A stretch of 5,909 bases of DNA, taken from contig JAEZRL010000264.1 of assembly GCA_023440945.1 (NCBI GenBank), positions 1 to 5,909 on the forward strand. Direction: 5' to 3'. Source of the stretch: Bacteroidota bacterium (GTDB lineage: Bacteria; Bacteroidota; Bacteroidia; Chitinophagales; Chitinophagaceae). Shown here piece by piece: positions 1-5,047 of this stretch (positions are counted from its first letter, which is position 1; each line of letters starts with the position of its first letter). Under the pieces are notes generated by a model that saw nothing but the letters and a program-made list of their open reading frames with translations, did not search any database and was not told where the DNA came from. Position numbers and translations under genes: made by a program.

Positions 1-7
1 TAATATT

Positions 8-1189
8 ATGCTGAATCAATTATTAAAAAAACTTATCCGGACAAGTGCAGGAAGAATACGTTTTATTATGGCGGTTCTTGGCTTATCTGTGGCACTTGTA
101 TTAATACTTTCTGCTGTTCAATTGCAGATGAATTATAACGATCTTCTTTACAGCAAAAACAATCGTGACAGCATTGCTAATTTTTTGGTGATAAATAAAA
201 ATGTTACAGATAAAACGATTGGTCAAACAGCATTATCAGAAACAGAAATTGAAGATCTGAAAAAACAGCCCTTTGTTGAAGATATTGGCGTATTAACGCC
301 AAGCCGTTTTAAAGTTTCTGCCAGTGGAAGCGAAAATCTTCCTTTTTATACCGATCTTTTTTTTGAAAGTGTTCCGGATGCCTTTTTGGACGTACAGTCA
401 AAAGAATGGAAGTGGGACGATAATTCGAAGTTCATCCCGATGATCGTTCCCAACATGTTTTTAGACATGTATAATTTTGGCTTTGCTACATCCCAAAACC
501 TGCCTCAGCTTACGCCGCAGCTTGTAATGAATTTACCTATCCAAATAACCATTCATACGGATTTGGGTAATGCGCAGTATTATGGAAAAGTGGTTGGTTT
601 CAGCGACAGGATATCTTCTGTACTTGTTCCTCAACAATTTATGAAATGGGCAAATGGAAAATTCGGAAACAACGAAAGTGCAAAACCTTCAAGAGTTGTT
701 ATTAAAACAAATGATGCCGGTGATCCGCAATTACTTTCTTATTTAAAAAGGCATGGCTTAACAACAGATGCAGATAAAACCCGCTTCAGTAAATACCGGC
801 AAATTGTAAATACAGTTGTAAATATTTCGTGGATAACAGGTGCGGTAATGTTGGTGTTTGCTTTGCTTATTTTCACTTTGTTTATTCAGTTAACTATTTC
901 ATCCAGCAAAGAAGAGATAAAATTGCTGATTACTTTAGGTGCTGCGCCAAAACAATTGTATCGTTTTCTTATAAAACAATTTTTCCCTGTAAATGCTCTA
1001 ATCATTATTGGCGTTCTCATTCTTATACAGGTATTGCAAACGGTGCTGCAGCAATTATTAACCAAACAGAATATTTATATAAGCAGTTTTATTTCGCCAT
1101 ATACTATTGTAGCTGCGATTATTATCTTACTCGTATTGGCATTCGTAAACAGCAGGACAATAAAAATGTATATAGGAAAAAATGATTAA
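8..1189 (+). CDS. ABC transporter permease, FtsX-like family
   Basis: Inner-membrane permease subunit of an FtsX/MacB-type ABC transporter; such permeases work with a separate ATP-binding protein and often act on lipoproteins, peptides or cell-wall enzymes rather than moving small solutes. The 393-residue product has the family layout: a basic N-terminus, TM1 at about residues 17-39, a soluble extracytoplasmic domain (about 40-270), then three C-terminal helices at about 276-297, 328-346 and 363-382. Between the second and third helices is the conserved coupling segment (302-324, EEIKLLITLGAAPKQLYRFL), which resembles the 'EIxxLxxLGA' stretch of the FtsX domain that contacts the ATPase. ATG at 8 is the first start in frame; only seven bases precede it, beginning with TAA, possibly the stop of an upstream gene (perhaps the ATPase) outside the window. 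The gene converges on the receiver gene. The family is clear; the substrate cannot be told from sequence. Confidence 0.88.
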   Translation: MLNQLLKKLIRTSAGRIRFIMAVLGLSVALVLILSAVQLQMNYNDLLYSKNNRDSIANFLVINKNVTDKTIGQTALSETEIEDLKKQPFVEDIGVLTPSRFKVSASGSENLPFYTDLFFESVPDAFLDVQSKEWKWDDNSKFIPMIVPNMFLDMYNFGFATSQNLPQLTPQLVMNLPIQITIHTDLGNAQYYGKVVGFSDRISSVLVPQQFMKWANGKFGNNESAKPSRVVIKTNDAGDPQLLSYLKRHGLTTDADKTRFSKYRQIVNTVVNISWITGAVMLVFALLIFTLFIQLTISSSKEEIKLLITLGAAPKQLYRFLIKQFFPVNALIIIGVLILIQVLQTVLQQLLTKQNIYISSFISPYTIVAAIIILLVLAFVNSRTIKMYIGKND

Positions 1190-1266
1190 TAATTCCTTTT
1201 GATATACTCGTTAACGTAAAGTGCGCAAAGTTGTTGGCGAAGCTATGCGAAGAAGAGTTTTGCTTT
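1190..1266. other. Convergent gap between permease and receiver genes
   Basis: These 77 bp have no gene. They contain the palindrome CGTTAACG (1209-1216), TTGTTGGCG (1231-1239), also found at 3200-3208, and GAAGAGT (1252-1258), also found at 3211-3217. Only a weak 5-bp pairing, GCAAA (1225-1229) with TTTGC (1259-1263), could form a large-looped hairpin, so I do not call a terminator here. Confidence 0.4.
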
Positions 1267-1701
1267 CTATTGCAGCTTATTCCACTTTTCTAAAATACTT
1301 TGTAATTGGGGAATATCGACCGGTTTGGTGATATAATCATTCATCCCCATGCGTAAGCATTCATCACGGTCTTCTTTCATAGCACTTGCAGTCATGGCAA
1401 CAATAACAGGAGCAGGAGCATTGGCAGAAGAAGCTTGTTGCAATATTTGTGTTGTTGCTTCAAAGCCATCCATTTCAGGCATGTAAATATCTGTAAAGAT
1501 AAAATTGTATTGTTTGCCTGCAGCCTTTTCAACAGCTTCTTTACCATTGTTTGCAATATCAACTGTGTACCCTAAATGTGCAAACATTTTGTTGATGATA
1601 AACTGGTTTACCTGGTTATCCTCCGCAACAAGTATCTGTAACTGCTGAGATTCGTTTGAAAAAGATAAGTTCTCGTTTCTTTGCATCGTACTGTTGTCCA
1701 T
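1267..1701 (-). CDS. Stand-alone response regulator receiver domain (CheY-like)
   Basis: Single-domain phosphoacceptor protein of 144 residues, expected in the cytoplasm, receiving phosphate from a histidine kinase or phosphotransfer protein. All receiver landmarks are visible: the acidic pair E27-D28 in ILVAEDNQVNQ, phosphoacceptor D71 in FTDIYMPEMDGFEAT, switch threonine T104 in VAMTAS, and conserved K126 in YITKPVD. No output domain follows; the protein ends about 15 residues after KPVD. The wording (AEDNxVNQ, MTASAMKEDRDECLxxGMNDYITKP) is that typically seen in receivers fused to hybrid histidine kinases, so it may serve in a phosphorelay or derive from such a kinase. Residues 1-20 are polar and not part of the fold; ATG at 1686 (Met6) is a possible alternative start. 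No Shine-Dalgarno sequence is visible. The gene stands alone between the convergent permease and the anti-sigma gene, with no kinase in view. Confidence 0.9.
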   Translation of the reverse strand: MDNSTMQRNENLSFSNESQQLQILVAEDNQVNQFIINKMFAHLGYTVDIANNGKEAVEKAAGKQYNFIFTDIYMPEMDGFEATTQILQQASSANAPAPVIVAMTASAMKEDRDECLRMGMNDYITKPVDIPQLQSILEKWNKLQ

Positions 1702-1726
1702 GAAAAGGATTTGGGTAAATATAAAA

Positions 1727-1749
1727 CAGCTTTTGTTTAATAAAAGCTG
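1727..1749 (-). terminator. Probable intrinsic terminator of the sigma/anti-sigma operon
   Basis: A perfect 8-bp inverted repeat, CAGCTTTT and AAAAGCTG, encloses a 7-nt loop; on the minus strand the right arm is followed by TTTTATATTT. This is the form of a short AT-rich rho-independent terminator. It lies 53 bp past the anti-sigma stop, in the direction of that transcript, and only 25 bp before the receiver gene's ATG, so it would separate the two transcription units. The low GC content of the stem makes its strength uncertain. Confidence 0.6.
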
Positions 1750-1802
1750 ACGAAAATCAGGTTTATTATTTTATAACGGAGTTTTTAATTGAATTTTAAA
1801 GC

Positions 1803-2639
1803 CTAAGTACCGCCCATCACGTATATATCTGATAAAGTAGGTGTTTCACTGCCGCCTTTTTTTTCTAATGTAATAGCAAAGGCTTGTGCATGCGGAATAT
1901 TTTTCATTTTGCATAAACCTTCGCAATCTCCAAGAACACCGGCATCAACAGGTTTTCCATCCACGATAGCCCACAACTGGTACTGTTTTCCTTGCGGTGT
2001 TTGAGGAAGACTTTCGGGCATCAGGTAAACATCTTTTGTTTTCATATTCCAATACACTTTTGCCAGTGCATTTTCTTTTCCTTTCACACCTTTCATCATT
2101 ACCATTTTCATATCCGGGTCACTCATCATATCCATACTTTGGTGCATGTTGTTGAGTCTGGTCCGGTATGCATCATTGCTTGCCTGCAAACTGTTACGTT
2201 CTGTTACCAACGCCTGGTATTTTGTATTTACCTGTTTATAATTATTGTAGAAATAAATATTAAGTCCGGCGCTTACTATAAAAAGAATGATCGCTGCCGC
2301 AGCAATGTATTGCCATAGTTTAAAAGGCTTTACATTGTCAGCAGGCCCTTTTGTTTCGATGGGAATAACAGTCGCCGGATTCTCATCTGTTTCAGTAGAC
2401 TCATCTACAGAAAACTCATATTTCAACTGTTCAAATAATTTCTCTTTTACAAAAGAAGGCGGTGTTGTTGCATTTTCAAAAGCCTGTGCCTCCAGTTGTT
2501 TTGAAAAAAGTTCTATAGCTTGTTTTACTTCGGCATAGCGACTGCTCATTAGTTCCACTTCAGCAGCCTCCTCCGCACTTGCTAAACCAAGCACGTAGCT
2601 TTCTATCACTCCGCTTTGTATGTATGCCTGTATATCCAC
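1803..2639 (-). CDS. Membrane-anchored anti-sigma factor, RskA-type
   Basis: Predicted regulator that holds the ECF sigma factor encoded just upstream at the membrane and releases it on a signal. The 278-residue product has a short cytoplasmic N-terminal helical region (about 1-75, opening MDIQAYIQSGVIESYVLGLA, like other Bacteroidota anti-sigma factors), an acidic/Pro linker, one transmembrane helix at about 108-130, a likely coiled coil (132-165), and an extracytoplasmic RskA C-terminal domain (about 185-278) with the hallmark stretches YQLWAIVDGKPVDAGVL and AFAITLEKKGGSETPT. No HxxxCxxC zinc-binding anti-sigma motif is present. Odd features are a Met-rich stretch at 165-182 (8 Met in 18 residues) and a Cys pair, C239 and C243, in the outer domain. 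The start is GTG at 2639-2637, which shares one base with the sigma factor's TAG stop (TAGTG), so translation is probably coupled. No good alternative start fits the conserved N-terminus. Confidence 0.9.
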   Translation of the reverse strand: MDIQAYIQSGVIESYVLGLASAEEAAEVELMSSRYAEVKQAIELFSKQLEAQAFENATTPPSFVKEKLFEQLKYEFSVDESTETDENPATVIPIETKGPADNVKPFKLWQYIAAAAIILFIVSAGLNIYFYNNYKQVNTKYQALVTERNSLQASNDAYRTRLNNMHQSMDMMSDPDMKMVMMKGVKGKENALAKVYWNMKTKDVYLMPESLPQTPQGKQYQLWAIVDGKPVDAGVLGDCEGLCKMKNIPHAQAFAITLEKKGGSETPTLSDIYVMGGT

Positions 2640-3181
2640 TATTGTTTTAATAATTCTCTTAATTGTATTAATGCAGCACGCAATCTCGTTTTAACCGTAC
2701 CGAGAGGAATGTTCAGCATCTTCGAAATTTCATCCTGTGTATAGCCTTCAAAATAAGATAACTCAAGCAACACTTTATGCTCTTCTTTCAAATGATGAAC
2801 TATTTTCCTAAGGCCTATTTTATCATAATTAAACGGTGCAGCATCAGCCGTTTCATATACGGTTTCAGTAAGCTCCCGGTTTTGCAAACTGTTCTGGTAA
2901 GCTTTGCTGCGAACCATATCTATCGCTGCATTCCTTGCGATATTTATCATCCATGTAAATAACCTTCCTTTTGTTTCATCATAACCTTCTATTTGTCGCC
3001 ATATTTTTACAAACACTTCCTGCAACACATCATTTGCCAGGTTGCGGTCGGCAACAATTGCTACTACAACACCATATAAGGAGGCTGAATAATTATCATA
3101 CAAATAACTGAATGCCGACTGGCGCCGTTGCTTAAGCAGCGCTACCAATTCAATTTCAGAATATTTTTTTGATTCCTGCAT
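2639..3181 (-). CDS. RNA polymerase ECF-type sigma factor (sigma-70 family)
   Basis: Alternative sigma factor that directs RNA polymerase to a specific promoter set when released by its anti-sigma partner. The 180 residues show region 2 at about 26-93 (core-binding DVLQEVFVKIW at 51-61; -10-recognition helix with RLFTWMINIARNAAIDMVRS at 73-92) and region 4 at about 125-178, with the helix-turn-helix YTQDEISKMLNIPLGTVKTR at 147-166. Regions 1 and 3 are absent and the length is normal for ECF factors. ATG at 3181 is well defined, since an in-frame TGA lies only four codons upstream. The next gene downstream, overlapping by one base, is an RskA-type anti-sigma factor; the pair resembles the SigK/RskA arrangement, which is an analogy rather than orthology. 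The region directly upstream is a repeat-like element (3182-3360) in which I found no TAnnTTTG promoter match. Confidence 0.93.
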   Translation of the reverse strand: MQESKKYSEIELVALLKQRRQSAFSYLYDNYSASLYGVVVAIVADRNLANDVLQEVFVKIWRQIEGYDETKGRLFTWMINIARNAAIDMVRSKAYQNSLQNRELTETVYETADAAPFNYDKIGLRKIVHHLKEEHKVLLELSYFEGYTQDEISKMLNIPLGTVKTRLRAALIQLRELLKQ

Positions 3182-3360
3182 GTAATGTGTTCAGTAGTAT
3201 TGTTGGCGTTGAAGAGTGCGACGCAACGGAAGTTACATTTAAGCACAAAAGCCAGGCTCATAATAAAAATTATTGCAGCTAAAAGAAGATAGACAATCAG
3301 GAGACCAACTGCCGTATTGCATAGCGTCGTTCCTTGTGTCACTCACTTGTACTGCATTAC
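3182..3360. repeat. Intergenic element bounded by imperfect inverted repeats
   Basis: The two edges mirror each other. The left edge reads GTAATG-TGTT-CAGTA (3182-3196); the right edge, on the opposite strand, reads GTAATGCAGTA (3360-3350). Further in, 3212-3232 (AAGAGTGCGACGCAACGGAAG has key core GACGCAA) matches the complement of 3328-3348 (core GACACAA) at 14 of 21 positions. A local inverted repeat CGTTG (3207-3211) / CAACG (3224-3228) lies inside the left edge. The block fills almost the whole gap between gcvH and the sigma gene and ends at the sigma ATG. It resembles a small non-autonomous or REP-like intergenic repeat, but copy number cannot be judged here and no clear target-site duplication is visible. 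A minus-strand frame through it (GTG at 3342 to 3142) encodes a hydrophobic helix; I do not call it a gene. Confidence 0.4.
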
Positions 3361-3373
3361 TTTTATCAGCAAT

Positions 3374-3754
3374 TTAACCCACCAATTGTTCATAGGCCTG
3401 TGCATCCATTAACGCATCAACATCCGCAGGATTTGATAAAGTTATCTTTACCATCCATCCTTCACCATAAGGATCTTCGTTAACCAGCTCCGGTTTGTTT
3501 TCCAGTGCAGGGTTTACTTCGTCAATTGTTCCTTCCACAGGCAAAAACAAATCGCTCACGGTTTTAACGGCTTCAACTGTGCCAAATACTTCTTCGGCAT
3601 TCACGTTTTGGCCAACAGTTGTGATATCTACATAAACAATATCACCCAATTCTCTTTGAGCAAAATCAGTGATGCCAATGGTAGCGGTGCCATCGTTATT
3701 TACTTTGATCCATTCGTGATCTTTGGTGTATTTCACATCAGCAGGAAAGTTCAT
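3374..3754 (-). CDS. gcvH: Glycine cleavage system H protein
   Basis: Lipoyl carrier protein that shuttles the aminomethyl group from glycine between the P, T and L proteins of the glycine cleavage complex in the cytoplasm. The 126-residue length is normal for the family. The N-terminal signature YTKDHEWIKV (9-18) is followed by GITDFAQRELGDIVYVD (27-43), then the lipoyl-attachment hairpin VEAVKTVSDLFLPVEG with the modified lysine at K64, then the usual C-terminal EVNPALENKPELVNEDPYGEGWM. All expected residues are present. ATG at 3754 begins MNFPADVKYTKDHEW, matching other Bacteroidota GcvH starts. It appears to be transcribed alone: 162 bp separates it from the upstream PPIase gene and 192 bp from the downstream sigma gene. 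gcvP and gcvT are not in the window. Confidence 0.97.
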   Translation of the reverse strand: MNFPADVKYTKDHEWIKVNNDGTATIGITDFAQRELGDIVYVDITTVGQNVNAEEVFGTVEAVKTVSDLFLPVEGTIDEVNPALENKPELVNEDPYGEGWMVKITLSNPADVDALMDAQAYEQLVG

Positions 3755-3916
3755 AGACGTTATTTTAGCTGCAAATATTGAATAATTTTTATAGAAATAA
3801 GCGTTTAAACCTTACAGATTACAGCCTGTAAAAATTTACCACAAAGCTACCCAGCAGCACAAAGATTAGTTAGTGGACTTTAGGCCTTTGTGGAATAAAG
3901 AATTTCATTAAGAACA
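3755..3916. repeat. Gap with CCACAAAG / CTTTGTGG repeat-like sequence
   Basis: This 162-bp gap has no gene. It holds a perfect 8-bp inverted repeat, CCACAAAG (3839-3846) and CTTTGTGG (3886-3893), with a third related GCACAAAG at 3857-3864 inside the 39-nt loop, plus a tandem TTACAG pair (3812-3817, 3819-3824) facing CTGTAA (3826-3831). Runs of 'CACAAAG' words are, from recollection, common in Bacteroidota intergenic DNA. It could also serve as the 3' end of the PPIase transcript, though no T-tract follows the arms. Confidence 0.35.
3772..3779 (-). promoter_or_regulatory. Possible -7 promoter element for gcvH
   Basis: On the minus strand AATATTTG matches the Bacteroidota -7 element TAnnTTTG at all fixed positions except the first. 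It lies 17 nt before the gcvH ATG, giving a plausible short leader. No TTTG-like -33 element is found about 19-21 nt further upstream, so this is tentative. Confidence 0.3.
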
Positions 3917-4639
3917 TTAATTGAGCAACAGCACTTTCATCCGCACATTTTGCAGCGGACGATCGTTACTATCTGTTGCTAAAGCTGCGATCTTATCAAC
4001 TACATCCAAACCTTTAACCACTTCGCCAAACACTGTATAATTTTGATCTAAAAAAGGAGTGCCGCCTATTGTTCTATAAATATTTCTCTGCTCTTCTGTA
4101 AAAGAAAAAGAAATATCGCTGTTACGAATATTGCATTCAATTTTATTCAAAAGAGAATCGTTAAAAGGCTTACCCTGCACAATATAAAACTGGCAGTTGC
4201 TGCTTGTTTTTTCAGGATTATCATCCCTCGCCATTGCCAATGCTCCTTTTTTATGAAATAATGCTTTGTTGAACTCAGCCGGAATACGCTCACCCGGCGC
4301 TTCACCTTCACCGAGCACAACAGAATCTGCAGCATGCCTGCTTTCGGGATCACCACCCTGTATCATAAAACTGTCTATCACCCTATGAAATAAAAGGCTG
4401 TCGTAAAAACCTTCTTTCACCAGCCTGATAAAATTATCTCTGTGCAAAGGTGTTTCATTATACAGTTTTACAACGATGTTACCATAAGGCGTTGTTATCT
4501 CTACCAAATGTTCTGCCGTTTTTGTTGTATTCTTTTTTGATATTGAATTTTTTTTCGCTTTTGCAGAAGCCGTTTTCGATTTTTGTGCTGCAACTGTTAA
4601 AGAAAAGAAGAGACATGCAGCAAAAAAGAGTTGTTTCAT
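3917..4639 (-). CDS. Exported cyclophilin-type peptidyl-prolyl cis-trans isomerase
   Basis: Enzyme that speeds cis-trans isomerisation of Xaa-Pro bonds, probably assisting folding in the periplasm. From the ATG at 4639 the product is 240 residues. Residues 1-18 are a signal peptide (MKQLFFAACLFFSLTVAA, cleavage before Gln19), followed by a Lys/Ser/Thr/Ala-rich linker (20-42) and a cyclophilin domain (about 45-240). Active-site residues are present: R86, F91 and Q94 in FHRVIDSFMIQGGDP, M136-A137, Q150-F151, and the LDQNYTVFGEV strand at 197-207. Between QFYIVQGKPF and LDQNYTVFGEV lie about 40 residues longer than in human CypA, as seen in other bacterial members. A TTG at 4648 is in frame three codons upstream, but an AAGGA at 4655-4651 is spaced for the ATG and would be too close to the TTG. 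The start is 5 nt past the stop of the upstream gene, so they are probably cotranscribed. The trp-dependent H126 equivalent is replaced in the usual bacterial fashion and cannot be assigned here. Confidence 0.93.
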   Translation of the reverse strand: MKQLFFAACLFFSLTVAAQKSKTASAKAKKNSISKKNTTKTAEHLVEITTPYGNIVVKLYNETPLHRDNFIRLVKEGFYDSLLFHRVIDSFMIQGGDPESRHAADSVVLGEGEAPGERIPAEFNKALFHKKGALAMARDDNPEKTSSNCQFYIVQGKPFNDSLLNKIECNIRNSDISFSFTEEQRNIYRTIGGTPFLDQNYTVFGEVVKGLDVVDKIAALATDSNDRPLQNVRMKVLLLN

Positions 4640-4644
4640 TTTAC

Positions 4645-4992
4645 TCAAAATCCTTGTTTATCGAAGTAAAGTAAAATATGGTCTTTCAAAAAATTTTCCT
4701 GCTCATGCAAAGGCAAAACAGGTAGTTCTTTTAATTGTTTAAAATGCGGCCAGCCTTCTTCATCGTGTCTTTCCAATATATAATAACCGCTGTCCATCAA
4801 CACAGAGCAAACGCCAACATGCATGAGATCTTGTTTTTGTTCTTTACTTATTTTCTCTTTTATAAAGCCCGTTTCCTGCATACCTATCAGGTAAAGTATC
4901 GCCTCCATATCCGGTTTTTTACCAAAACGTTCAACTAGTTTTGCTTCCAGGTTCCACCAGCGTTGCTGCAAGTCATCATTCACAAACATCAT
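4645..4992 (-). CDS. Uncharacterised small cytoplasmic protein
   Basis: A 115-residue protein that I do not assign to a named family. It has no signal peptide or membrane segment and is rich in charged and aromatic residues. Visible stretches are QQRWWNLEAKLVERFGKKPD (about 9-28), AILYLIGMQETG (30-41), KEQKQDLMHVGVCSVL (50-65), and a C-terminal part with DEEGWPHFKQLKELP and ENFLKDHILLYFDKQGF. The mixture of helices and the conserved-looking 'GMQE' and 'EEGWPH' words suggests a folded, conserved domain rather than a chance frame. The frame is open back to a TTG at 5019, but the first ATGs are 4992 and 4989, and a TAnnTTTG promoter match sits at 5004-4997, which would place the transcript start at about the ATG. 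The stop is TGA. It is followed 5 nt later by the PPIase gene and is divergent from serS. The function is unknown. Confidence 0.72.
   Translation of the reverse strand: MMFVNDDLQQRWWNLEAKLVERFGKKPDMEAILYLIGMQETGFIKEKISKEQKQDLMHVGVCSVLMDSGYYILERHDEEGWPHFKQLKELPVLPLHEQENFLKDHILLYFDKQGF
4651..4655 (-). promoter_or_regulatory. Shine-Dalgarno-like site for the PPIase gene
   Basis: On the minus strand AAGGA lies 11 nt before the ATG at 4639 and inside the 3' end of the upstream gene. It favours the ATG over the TTG at 4648, from which it is only 2 nt away. Such sites are rare before the other genes here. Confidence 0.4.
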
Positions 4993-4996
4993 ATTA

Positions 4997-5004
4997 CAAA
5001 GGTA
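4997..5004 (-). promoter_or_regulatory. Probable -7 element for the small-protein/PPIase operon
   Basis: On the minus strand TACCTTTG matches the Bacteroidota -7 consensus TAnnTTTG at every fixed position. It ends 4 nt before the ATG at 4992, so the mRNA would be leaderless or nearly so if this promoter is used. No clear -33 TTTG is seen at the usual 19-21 nt spacing. Confidence 0.45.
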
Positions 5005-5023
5005 AGGTTGTGTATGCAACGAT

Positions 5024-5031
5024 TATCTTTG
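5024..5031 (+). promoter_or_regulatory. Probable -7 element for serS
   Basis: TATCTTTG matches TAnnTTTG at every fixed position and ends 16 nt before the serS ATG at 5048, giving a short leader of about a dozen bases without a Shine-Dalgarno sequence. It mirrors the opposite-strand element at 4997-5004, with exactly 19 nt between them. No good -33 element is visible. Confidence 0.5.
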
Positions 5032-5047
5032 CGCAAATTGTTTTTCT

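Noticed and set aside
829..1185. Second plus-strand frame inside the permease gene
   Set aside because: Out-of-frame with the FtsX-domain helices; Tyr/Cys/Asn-rich with no domain features.
1992..2318. Plus-strand frame opposite the anti-sigma gene
   Set aside because: His/Phe/Cys-rich translation typical of an antisense shadow, lying entirely within a well-supported gene.
4640..4648. TTG start for the PPIase at 4648
   Set aside because: It would add three residues before a standard signal peptide and leave the AAGGA only 2 nt away; the ATG at 4639 fits better.
4993..5019. TTG start for the small protein at 5019
   Set aside because: Two ATGs follow at 4992 and 4989, and the promoter-like TACCTTTG lies within the extra nine codons.
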